A stretch of 24,546 nucleotides of DNA from CAZTAR01 sp043813895 (GTDB taxonomy: Bacteria; Planctomycetota; Phycisphaerae; UBA1845; UTPLA1), in NCBI GenBank assembly GCA_043813895.1, contig JBDRKQ010000258.1, forward strand, positions 1 through 24,546. Reading direction: 5' to 3'. Of the stretch, positions 1 to 6,704 are shown piece after piece. The first letter of the stretch is position 1, and each line of letters begins with the position of its first letter. A program made the position numbers and the translations under genes. A model generated the notes under the pieces. That model saw nothing but the letters and a program-made list of their open reading frames with translations. It searched no databases and had not been told where the DNA came from.

Positions 1-2517
1 GGCGACGACCTCAGCACGGAGTTGCTGACGGGCGTGGATGTCGAGATTGGCGCACACACACGGCTTGTGGACATTCGCGCGGCCCTGGATGCGCTGGCTG
101 CCGGTGGCAACGGCGTTGCGGATGGCGATGTGATCGTCGCCACGCTCGACTTGACACTGGCCGGTGCGGATGAGGCGGCCGTCCTCGAGACGGAAGAGAC
201 CGCGAACAACATCACCGGCGAGGTGCAGGCAGTGGACCTCGTGGCGAACGCGGTCACGGTGACTTCCGACAACGTCGTGAACGAGACGACGGCCAAGGTC
301 GCCTACACGATCAACAGTCCAAGCAACGTGGGCGAGTTTGACTTGCGGCTGGGTGTGGATCGTGGCCCGGCTCCGGATGGCATCATCGACACCCCGGCGG
401 ATGTGATTACAACGATCACCCTGACCGGCGCGGACCTGATGCCCGGTGCGCACGAGATCGACGTGCCGGACTTCCGCGGTTTCCTGAACACGACGCTCTC
501 TCCGCGGCTGGCCCACGGGGACCAGATCATCGCGACGCTCGACGTGTTGCAGGACGGCACACCCGACGCAGCGGTCGGCGAGGCAGAGGAGACCACGAAC
601 AACGTCGCGGTGCAACCGCAGACGGTCGACCTGATCGCCAACGCGATCGCCGTGACGACCGATTTCGTCGGCGGCACGACGACCGCCAGGGTGGACTACA
701 CGATTAACAGCCCCGGCGCCGTCGAGCCGTTCTTCATCCGGCTCGGCATCGACTCCGACGGTGACAAGATCATCGATCCGGGGACGGAGCTTGCGCTGGT
801 CGATCTCTCGACGGAAGCAGTCGGCAAGGTCCGGCCGGGTGACCGGCAGGTCGAGGTGCCCGACTTCCGTGCGGCCCTCGACGCGCTGGCAACGCCGATC
901 CAGGACAAGAACCGCATCATTGCGACCCTGGATCAACTGCCAGACGGCACGCCGGAGAACATCGTCGGCGAGCCCGACGACGCCCTGCCGACGGCCGACA
1001 CCAACAACTACACGCGGCAGCCGCAGACCGTGGACCTGGTTGCCGAGTCGATCTTCCTGACGATCGACAATGCGGCCGGCACGACGGCGGCCACCGTGAC
1101 CTACACGGTGAACAGCCCCGGCGTCGTGGCGCCGTTCAACCTGCGAATCGGCATCGACCGCGACGCCGACGATCGCATCGACGACGCCGATCCGGGCGAC
1201 TTGCTCTGGCTCGCGTCGCTCACGGGCGCCGACCTGACACCGGGCCCGCACACGTTCTTCGAGGCGAATATCCGCCCGGTGATCGACGCCCTGACGCCGC
1301 CGCTCCAGAGCGGCGACCGCATCATCGCCACGCTGGACTTCACGCCCGGCGCAGGCGGTGCTGACGAAGGCGCCGTGAACGAGGACGAGGAAGACACCAA
1401 CAACGTCACGACCATGATCGGCACGCAGCAGCAGATCGTCGATATCAGCGGCGATGACCTCACGCTGACTGTCGGCTCATACGTCGCGACAGTGAACTAC
1501 ACGGTCACCAGTCCCGGCAACGTCGCGCCGTTCGTCATCCGGCTCGGCCGCGACACGAACGCCGACGACGCCATCGACGACTTCCTCGTGGACATCGTCG
1601 GCGATGTCACGCCCGGCGCGCATCAGGCGAGCGAGGACCTCGCACCGCTGCTGCTGGGCCTGGGCGTGCTGGCCGGTGAGAACGTCACGATTGTGGCCGA
1701 CATTGATGCAGACGGCACAGTGGTCGAGGCCGAGGAAGTCGCCAACAACAAGCTGGTGGAAACTGCGCCTTACCTGGTTGACCTTATGGCCGTTCGGCTG
1801 ACGCACCCGTGTGCGTTCCTCGACACCGTGTTCGACGTCGAGTTCGACTACACGGTTGCGTTCAACCAGCCGAGCGAGGACTTCACGATCTGCGTGTACG
1901 CATCGGACAACGACGCGCCGGCCATAGGCGGCGGAGACGTGCTACTGGGTTGCGTGGACGTGACGCTCCCGGCGGGCAAGACCGTCGGCGATCACACCGT
2001 GGTAATCCCCGGCGTGACCGTCAACAGCGCGGACTTCACGACCGGGTACTTCTTCGTCAAGGCGAGGATCGACGATCCGCTCGCCGTCAACGAGGCCAAC
2101 GAGGGGAACAACGTCGCGGTGCGGCCGAACGCGGCCCAGGATCCGTCGGAGGATCCGGACGGCGACGGCGTGCCTAATTGCTTCGACGGATGCCCGGACG
2201 ATCCGAACAAGCTCAGCCCCGGCGTCTGCGGATGCGGCGTCGTGGACGATCTGACCGATACCGACGGCGACGGCATCCTGGATTGCCTCGATCCCGATCC
2301 GAACGATCCGGACAATCCCAACCCGAACCCGAACCCGAATCCGCAGCCCGTGCCGGGTGCGGGCGACGGGTTTGAGATCTTCCTGCCGATCATCCCGCTG
2401 GGCCCGCCGATGTGCGGCATCGGGCTGTGCGGAGGCGGCACGCTCGTGCCTGTGAGCGTGATGCTCATCGGCTTCGTCGGCCTGCGCCTGCGTACGCGGT
2501 CCCGACGGCGTCACTGA
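1..2517 (+). CDS. Secreted CARDB-like repeat protein with C-terminal sorting tail (5' end missing)
   Basis: The reading frame is open from base 1, so the gene starts upstream of the window; about 838 residues are visible. Counting from the Leu codon at base 22 as residue 1, four to five beta-rich repeats of roughly 115-135 residues begin near residues 71, 202, 337, 473 and 586. Each opens with VDL/VDI, carries a Y-T-(I/V)-N-S-P-G core and an (R/L)-L-G-(I/V/R)-D segment, and closes on an Asn-Asn pair, as in CARDB-type adhesion modules. Asp-rich loops (DSDGDKIID, DRDADDRIDD) sit inside the repeats. Two thrombospondin type 3-like calcium loops (DPDGDGVPNC, DTDGDGILDC) follow near 711-755, then an Asn-Pro/Asp-Pro linker. 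The end (797-831) has Cys-Gly motifs, a hydrophobic stretch and an Arg-rich tail. I infer a calcium-stabilised, cell-surface or exported protein. Binding target unknown. Confidence 0.8.
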   Translation, partial: GDDLSTELLTGVDVEIGAHTRLVDIRAALDALAAGGNGVADGDVIVATLDLTLAGADEAAVLETEETANNITGEVQAVDLVANAVTVTSDNVVNETTAKVAYTINSPSNVGEFDLRLGVDRGPAPDGIIDTPADVITTITLTGADLMPGAHEIDVPDFRGFLNTTLSPRLAHGDQIIATLDVLQDGTPDAAVGEAEETTNNVAVQPQTVDLIANAIAVTTDFVGGTTTARVDYTINSPGAVEPFFIRLGIDSDGDKIIDPGTELALVDLSTEAVGKVRPGDRQVEVPDFRAALDALATPIQDKNRIIATLDQLPDGTPENIVGEPDDALPTADTNNYTRQPQTVDLVAESIFLTIDNAAGTTAATVTYTVNSPGVVAPFNLRIGIDRDADDRIDDADPGDLLWLASLTGADLTPGPHTFFEANIRPVIDALTPPLQSGDRIIATLDFTPGAGGADEGAVNEDEEDTNNVTTMIGTQQQIVDISGDDLTLTVGSYVATVNYTVTSPGNVAPFVIRLGRDTNADDAIDDFLVDIVGDVTPGAHQASEDLAPLLLGLGVLAGENVTIVADIDADGTVVEAEEVANNKLVETAPYLVDLMAVRLTHPCAFLDTVFDVEFDYTVAFNQPSEDFTICVYASDNDAPAIGGGDVLLGCVDVTLPAGKTVGDHTVVIPGVTVNSADFTTGYFFVKARIDDPLAVNEANEGNNVAVRPNAAQDPSEDPDGDGVPNCFDGCPDDPNKLSPGVCGCGVVDDLTDTDGDGILDCLDPDPNDPDNPNPNPNPNPQPVPGAGDGFEIFLPIIPLGPPMCGIGLCGGGTLVPVSVMLIGFVGLRLRTRSRRRH
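232..2124 (+). repeat. Array of about five CARDB-like protein repeats
   Basis: Protein-level repeats, diverged at the DNA level, start near bases 232, 625, 1030, 1438 and 1777. Units one to three are closest to each other, sharing the VDL start, the NSPG core, the IIATLD strand and the terminal Asn-Asn pair. The fourth and fifth are shorter and more divergent, and the fifth contains Cys residues. Confidence 0.7.
2410..2514 (+). other. Tripartite C-terminal sorting signal (MYXO-CTERM-like)
   Basis: The last 35 residues contain CGIGLCGGG, a hydrophobic segment of about 15 residues and a tail with seven Arg in the final twelve residues. This is the Cys/transmembrane/basic layout of CTERM sorting signals such as MYXO-CTERM, which are processed by a membrane protease after export. 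Assignment is by architecture only; the exact family is not settled. Confidence 0.55.
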
Positions 2518-2529
2518 GTGAGAGTGGGA

Positions 2530-2596
2530 GTGTACGCCGCCGCCAGGCCGAGCGAGCCCGAGCGGCCGCACCGTCCACGCACTCGGCGGCGTACAC
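2530..2596. repeat. Long inverted repeat just after the repeat-protein gene
   Basis: GTGTACGCCGCCG (2530-2542) is perfectly complementary to CGGCGGCGTACAC (2584-2596). The 41-base interior can form a smaller GGCCG/CGGCC stem (2546-2550 with 2563-2567). It starts 12 bases after the stop codon and has no T-run of its own, so it may protect the mRNA 3' end or act together with the terminator at 2624. Confidence 0.6.
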
Positions 2597-2623
2597 GTGG
2601 TAGTCTTGAATCATGAACGATGA

Positions 2624-2658
2624 GGCCCCGTCCTTAGCGGCGGGGCCTTCTCTTTTTT
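2624..2658 (+). terminator. Intrinsic terminator for the repeat-protein gene
   Basis: A GGCCCCG stem (2624-2630) pairs with CGGGGCC (2641-2647) and is followed at once by TTCTCTTTTTT. The T-rich side lies on the plus strand, matching the gene ending at 2517. Confidence 0.8.
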
Positions 2659-2689
2659 CCATCGCCGCCGACACCGCTCGCTGGGCCAA

Positions 2690-2728
2690 GAATCCTCTCT
2701 CGGCTCCTGTCCCCACGGGAGAGGATTC
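2690..2728. repeat. 13-bp stem-loop
   Basis: GAATCCTCTCTCG (2690-2702) pairs with CGGGAGAGGATTC (2716-2728) over 13 positions with one G-T wobble, leaving a 13-base loop. There is no T-run. Function unknown. Confidence 0.6.
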
Positions 2729-2791
2729 CTCTGAAGATGGGTGCGAGATCGGATTCTCGCGCCAGCCAGACAGCCAGCCTGCGAGGTCGAG

Positions 2792-2878
2792 GAGCCGCGG
2801 ACTTCAGTCCGCGCGGTTATTCCCGGCGCGAGGACGCCCGCATTCTCAGACGGCCGCGCGGGCTGATGCCCGCGGCTC
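2792..2878. repeat. Double palindrome in inverted orientation (REP/BIME-like)
   Basis: The two 25-base arms, 2792-2816 and 2854-2878, are inverted copies of each other matching at about 21 of 25 positions. Each arm is also a palindrome: CGCGGACT/AGTCCGCG in the left and CGCGGGC/GCCCGCG in the right. This is the layout of bacterial interspersed palindromic elements. Confidence 0.65.
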
Positions 2879-2930
2879 GTCCATCTGAACGCGTCGCTCT
2901 TCTGTCCGAGAACGATCTAGCGCCGGCACA

Positions 2931-3599
2931 CTACGCCTGCGCGAGTGTCAAGTGTTCTCTCAGCTGGTGGATCGCGTCGCGAATGCCCCCGAAACGGGGG
3001 TGGATGCGGAGAACCTGACGGTATAGCTGGAGGGCATCCTGATGCCGCCCAAGTGCGACGTGGATGTGAGCCTGGTTCGCCAGGGCGCCGAAGTGCAGCG
3101 GATTGAGCTTGAATGCGCGGCGGGCGTCGCGCAGCGCCGGTTGGTAGGCGCTTTCCAGAAAGTAAGCCTGACTTCGCTGGTGATAGGCTTCAGCATAGTC
3201 CGGGTAGGCGCGGATCAACTCCGTCAGCAGCGGCACGACGCACTCCGTATCCACGGCCTTGATCGCCCTGGCAATCCGCATCAGGACGGCCCGGGCCATC
3301 GGACCGCCCTCCCGAAACCAAAGCGACCACAGGGCATCTTCCGCGGCCTCGACGACAGAAGGCGCTTCATGGTGCAACAGCCTCGCGACCGCCGGGCCGC
3401 AGTCGCCGTCACCGACGAGGCCGAGACACGTCGCCGCTGTCCGGGCCACGTCCACATCTTCATCTTCCAGAAGCATGCGCAGGCATTCCCCCGACCACGC
3501 CTCCGACAGGCGTCGTGCAAGACCATCCTTGTCGCCACTTCGCAAGTATGGCTGAGCCAACTCGAACAGAGACCGGCCAGCCGCCCGCTGCTCATCCAT
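2931..3599 (-). CDS. HEAT-repeat and TPR protein
   Basis: The 222-residue product has alpha-helical repeats throughout and no signal peptide or membrane segment, so it is probably a cytosolic scaffold. Residues about 31-110 read as HEAT-like repeats (LLEDEDVDVARTAATCLGLV, then LLHHEAPSVVEAAEDALWSL). Residues about 117-200 read as two to three TPRs, with YAEAYHQRSQAYF and ALANQAHIHVALGRHQDALQ. The open frame extends to 3908, but the ATG at 3599 is preferred because GAGG lies about 8 bases upstream and the extension is Arg-rich and overlaps the divergent larB promoter region. It stands alone between a convergent and a divergent gene. The partner and process are unknown. Confidence 0.75.
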   Translation of the reverse strand: MDEQRAAGRSLFELAQPYLRSGDKDGLARRLSEAWSGECLRMLLEDEDVDVARTAATCLGLVGDGDCGPAVARLLHHEAPSVVEAAEDALWSLWFREGGPMARAVLMRIARAIKAVDTECVVPLLTELIRAYPDYAEAYHQRSQAYFLESAYQPALRDARRAFKLNPLHFGALANQAHIHVALGRHQDALQLYRQVLRIHPRFGGIRDAIHQLREHLTLAQA

Positions 3600-3925
3600 T
3601 CTGTGTGCCTCAATCGATCTCAGACGTCTTAGTGCGAGCCCTCTTGGCGCCCCCCTATCTGAACGCGGGCAGGAAGCAGTCAAGAATCCGCCGTACTCCG
3701 GCATGGCCCACCGGCCGAATGGCCGCTGCGACAATCGCAGATGCGATATGCAGGTGCGATACTGAGTATATCGGGCAGGTGGGGCGAGGTCAAAGTTGCA
3801 GCTTTTTTTTGGACCCAATCGCGATAGGATACGCCTTGTACGGCGTGAGAGGAGGATGGGCAAGTCGTTATTATCTGACCCGCGAGCGCTTGCTCTGCCC
3901 CGCGCCATTCGTTTCGGGACCTCAG
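3600..3925. other. Divergent intergenic region between the HEAT/TPR gene and larB
   Basis: This 326-base stretch must hold the promoters for both neighbours. It is more AT-rich than its surroundings, with an 8-base T tract near 3803-3810 and several TA-rich hexamers near 3767-3830, but no -35/-10 pair has convincing spacing. A strong AGGAGG at 3850-3855 abuts an ATG that opens only a 39-codon frame overlapping larB. Confidence 0.5.
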
Positions 3926-4708
3926 ATGCAGGGCGACCAGCTTCGACAACTCCTGGATTCCGTGCGGACCGGTAACTGCTCCGTCAAACAGGCGATCCGG
4001 CGGCTCCAGCATTTGCCGTTCGAAGCGCTCGATTTCGCGAACGTGGACCACCACCGAACGATCCGGTGCGGTTTTCCGGAGGTAATCTTCTGCCCGGGCA
4101 AGACGACCGAGCAGATCGTCATGATCTTCGGCAAGCTGGCCGCCGCGGGCGGTAACGTGCTGGCCACGCGAGCCGTGCACGACCAGTATGACGCGATCAA
4201 GGGGTGTTTTCCGGACGCCGAATATCACGACTCCGCCCGGTGTGTCACGCTACGTCAGCAGCAGACCGCGCCTTCCGCCGGCACGATTGCCCTGGTGACG
4301 GCGGGCACGAGCGACATGCCGGTGATCGAGGAAGCCCGCGTGACGTGCGAAATCATGGATCAGCGGACACAGAGCTTTTACGATGTGGGCGTGGCTGGGA
4401 TTCACCGCCTGCTGTCGCATTCGAAAGCGTTGCAGGCCGCGCGGGTCGTTGTGGTCGCCGCGGGGATGGAAGGCGCGCTGGCGAGCGTGGTCGGCGGGCT
4501 CGTCGAGGCGCCGGTCATTGCGGTGCCGACGAGCGTGGGTTACGGCGCCTGTTTTCAGGGGCTCGCGCCGCTGCTGACCATGCTCAACTCATGTGCCACA
4601 GGGGTGGCAGTCGTCAATATCGACAATGGCTTCGCGGCCGGATACCTCGCCGCTTTGATCAACCGCATCGGCGAGCCTGCTGCGGAGAAGACCGAGAGTA
4701 CGTCCTGA
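3926..4708 (+). CDS. larB: Nickel-pincer cofactor biosynthesis protein LarB
   Basis: LarB carboxylates and hydrolyses nicotinic acid adenine dinucleotide, giving the pyridine dicarboxylate mononucleotide that LarE and LarC turn into the nickel-pincer cofactor of lactate racemase-type enzymes. The 260-residue product matches the family's usual length. Visible marks are LPFEALDFANVDHHR near 30-44, GFPEVIFCPGKT near 49-60, the PurE-like core with VTAGTSDMPVIEEA (124-137) and VVVAAGMEGALASVVGGL (175-192), and PTSVGYG...LNSCATG, whose Cys223 lies where the family has its catalytic Cys. The ATG at 3926 fits the family N-terminus; the in-frame extension back to 3515 overlaps the antisense gene and lacks family features. 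larC, larE and larA are not in the window. Confidence 0.92.
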   Translation: MQGDQLRQLLDSVRTGNCSVKQAIRRLQHLPFEALDFANVDHHRTIRCGFPEVIFCPGKTTEQIVMIFGKLAAAGGNVLATRAVHDQYDAIKGCFPDAEYHDSARCVTLRQQQTAPSAGTIALVTAGTSDMPVIEEARVTCEIMDQRTQSFYDVGVAGIHRLLSHSKALQAARVVVVAAGMEGALASVVGGLVEAPVIAVPTSVGYGACFQGLAPLLTMLNSCATGVAVVNIDNGFAAGYLAALINRIGEPAAEKTESTS

Positions 4709-4727
4709 CACGCTTGCGCGCGGGTGC

Positions 4728-4798
4728 CGCTGGCGGCTCGCCCGCCAGTGTTTAACGAACAACGCGCGCACGGCTGCACTGGCAGCAAGCTGCCAGTG
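4728..4798. repeat. Two related palindromic hairpins between larB and nnrD
   Basis: CTGGCGG/CCGCCAG (4730-4736 with 4742-4748) and CACTGGCAGC/GCTGCCAGTG (4777-4786 with 4789-4798, perfect) share the core CTGGCRGC...GCYGCCAGTG. They fill most of the 127-base gap between two plus-strand genes. Neither has a T-run, so they look like interspersed palindromic repeats rather than terminators. Confidence 0.65.
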
Positions 4799-4835
4799 GC
4801 ACAAGCAGGTTGAAGGCATAGGCAACCGAGGGCCC

Positions 4836-5825
4836 ATGGCAAGGAAGAAGCGAACAACCACGACCTGCACCGGCGGACGATCAGAGCCCGCCGTCAGGCG
4901 GACCCGCGCGTTGCCGAAGCTGCCAAAGCGGCGCCGCGACGGGCACAAGGGCGACTACGGCAGAGTGCTGGTCATCGGAGGCTCGCGCGGCATGATCGGC
5001 GCGCCCGCGCTGGTGGCAAACGCCGCCTTGCGGAGCGGCGCCGGGCTGGTGACCATCGCCTGTCCAAAGTCGATTCAGCCGGCCGTGGCGACGCTGTGCC
5101 CCTGTGCCACGAGCATCCCGCTGGCGGAAACCAGGAGCGGACTCATCGACCCCAGGCGGGCTTTCGAGCAACTGCGGCGGGAGGGGCTCTTCGCGGAGAA
5201 GACCGCCCCGTCGGTCCTTGCCGCGGGACCCGGCCTTGGCCAGGGCGACCGGCAGTTCAGCAGTGGGCTCTTGGCCCTGATCGGCGCTTTTGGAGATGGC
5301 CCGCGCGTGCCCGCGGTCTTGGACGCCGATGTGCTGAACGCCATGCATCGGTCTTCCGCGTCGCGCGGGGCAGGCTGGGACAAGACCCCGCATTATCGCA
5401 CGGTCATTACGCCCCATCCCGGCGAGATGGCCCGATTGCACGGAACTTCAACCGCGCTTGTGCAGGGCGACCGCGAAGGTTTGGCGGTAAGGACCGCCCG
5501 CGAGATGTCGCGATGGGACAGCGACCCCGAGCACCGCACTGTCGTCGTGCTGAAGGGCGCGGGCACGGTGGTCACCGACGGCCTCGCGCTGTACACGAAC
5601 AGGACGGGCAACCCCGGCATGGCCACGGGCGGCAGCGGCGACGTCCTGACAGGCATCATCGCCGCCCTGATTGGGCAGGGGCTCTCGACGTACCAGGCCG
5701 CCGTCCTCGGCGTTTCGCTTCACGGCATGGCGGGTGATCTCGCTGCGAGCGACTTGGGCCAGGCGTCCCTCACGGCCGTGGACTTGATCGACTTTTTGCC
5801 GGAGGCGTTCCGGCGGCGTCGCTGA
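4836..5825 (+). CDS. nnrD: ADP- or ATP-dependent NAD(P)H-hydrate dehydratase
   Basis: The enzyme restores NADH or NADPH from their damaged hydrated (S)-forms using a nucleotide phosphate. The product (329 residues) is the ribokinase-like YjeF C-terminal domain alone; the NnrE epimerase domain often fused to it is absent. Diagnostic segments are HKGDYGRVLVIGGSRGMIGA (37-56), an AAGPGLGQ strand (129-136), LDAD (162-165), ITPHPGEMARL (191-201), VLKGAGTVVTDG (238-249) and NPGMATGGSGDVLTG (259-273), which carries the anion hole and catalytic Asp. The first 36 residues are a Lys/Arg-rich extension of unknown role. GAGGG lies just before the ATG. The next gene starts about 25 bases downstream, suggesting an operon with comEC. 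Confidence 0.92.
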   Translation: MARKKRTTTTCTGGRSEPAVRRTRALPKLPKRRRDGHKGDYGRVLVIGGSRGMIGAPALVANAALRSGAGLVTIACPKSIQPAVATLCPCATSIPLAETRSGLIDPRRAFEQLRREGLFAEKTAPSVLAAGPGLGQGDRQFSSGLLALIGAFGDGPRVPAVLDADVLNAMHRSSASRGAGWDKTPHYRTVITPHPGEMARLHGTSTALVQGDREGLAVRTAREMSRWDSDPEHRTVVVLKGAGTVVTDGLALYTNRTGNPGMATGGSGDVLTGIIAALIGQGLSTYQAAVLGVSLHGMAGDLAASDLGQASLTAVDLIDFLPEAFRRRR

Positions 5826-5849
5826 AAGCACGACTTGGAGAGCATCCGG

Positions 5850-6704
5850 TTGGCATTCAAATCGACATGGGCGGGTCTCTCACAGGCGCTGCGTTTCCTC
5901 CTGCCGTCGAGGGCCGGTCAGGCCCCTTGCTCGCCTGCCGCCTGCTCGCAAGCCGTCCGCTGGATCGTCCCGCTGGGTCTGGGGGTCGGTCTCGTTTGGG
6001 CTGCGAGTTTCCGGCTGAGTTGGCGCGTTTACGGAGAAATCGCCGGGTTGCGTGTCATGCCGGCGCTCACCATCGTCCTGGTGGAATGCCTTCTCACCGG
6101 ACTGCTCCTTGTTTTGTGCAGCGCCCGCACGGTAGACAGGATGCGTGCGGCGGACAACCGTATGGAAAACGTCGCAGACGACCGCGAGCCTCTGACTCCG
6201 TTCGGCACGCTGACGCTGCTACTGATCGTGCTGACATTGTGGGCGCTGATCATCAGCATCCCTCGAGAACATCCTTGGTGGCCCTCGCCGACGGACTGGC
6301 GGTACAGTCTCAAATGGTTGTACCCGGCTCCGATATACAGGCCGCTAATCCTGGCCCCGCTCTGGGGACGCTGGGGCATTTTGCTGGCCGCGTCGATCGG
6401 CCGGGCCGCGCCGCACGCGGAAGCCCAGACCGTCGCCCTCAGCGAAGCGATGCGACCCACGCGACTCTTGCTGCACACGATTCTGCCGACCGCCCTGACC
6501 GCCGTTTACTGTAGCCGAGACGGCAACATCTTCATCGGCGTTGTCCTGAGCCTGTTCGTGTTTGGCGCTACTTTCCTCGCGACGGTGGTCATCGCGCAGC
6601 GATGCGGCGGTCAGACGCGCAACACGCTCTTTGCCGCGGGGCAGGTCGCGCAGCTCATGTTCCTGGTCGGACACCGGGCGATGTGGCCGATTATCCACGG
6701 ATGA
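5850..6704 (+). CDS. Polytopic membrane protein of unknown function, coupled to comEC
   Basis: I do not recognise the family. The product (about 284 residues) has about six hydrophobic segments: near IVPLGLGVGLVWAA, ALTIVLVECLLTGLLLVL, GTLTLLLIVLTLWALII, WGILLAASIG, LLLHTILPTALTAVY and FIGVVLSLFVFGATFLATVV. A Trp/Pro-rich loop (REHPWWPSPTDWRY) lies in the middle. The TTG at 5850 is preferred because GGAG lies 9 bases upstream; an in-frame TTG at 5835 would add five residues. Its stop codon overlaps the comEC ATG in an ATGA, so translation of the two is probably coupled. It may assist ComEC or act in the same membrane process, but the sequence gives no catalytic clue. Confidence 0.7.
   Translation: MAFKSTWAGLSQALRFLLPSRAGQAPCSPAACSQAVRWIVPLGLGVGLVWAASFRLSWRVYGEIAGLRVMPALTIVLVECLLTGLLLVLCSARTVDRMRAADNRMENVADDREPLTPFGTLTLLLIVLTLWALIISIPREHPWWPSPTDWRYSLKWLYPAPIYRPLILAPLWGRWGILLAASIGRAAPHAEAQTVALSEAMRPTRLLLHTILPTALTAVYCSRDGNIFIGVVLSLFVFGATFLATVVIAQRCGGQTRNTLFAAGQVAQLMFLVGHRAMWPIIHG

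Larger units (their letters stand above)
2659..2930. other. Non-coding stretch between convergent genes, rich in hairpins
   Basis: I find no credible gene between the terminator and the end of the minus-strand HEAT/TPR gene at 2931. The stretch holds a hairpin at 2690-2728, a smaller one at 2743-2760 (GCGAGA/TCTCGC) and a paired palindrome at 2792-2878. Short open frames here are arginine/serine-rich and look like chance readings of GC-rich DNA. Confidence 0.6.

Noticed and set aside
3786..3812. T tract with AAAG/CTTT as a terminator
   Set aside because: The stem is only 4 bp and AT-rich, and no upstream plus-strand gene would use it.
3515..3925. N-terminal extension of larB
   Set aside because: It overlaps the antisense HEAT/TPR gene, has no LarB-like sequence, and the family N-terminus matches the ATG at 3926.
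3856..3975. 39-codon frame with AGGAGG abutting its ATG
   Set aside because: The AGGAGG directly touches the start codon with no spacer, the frame overlaps larB, and the peptide has no recognisable feature.
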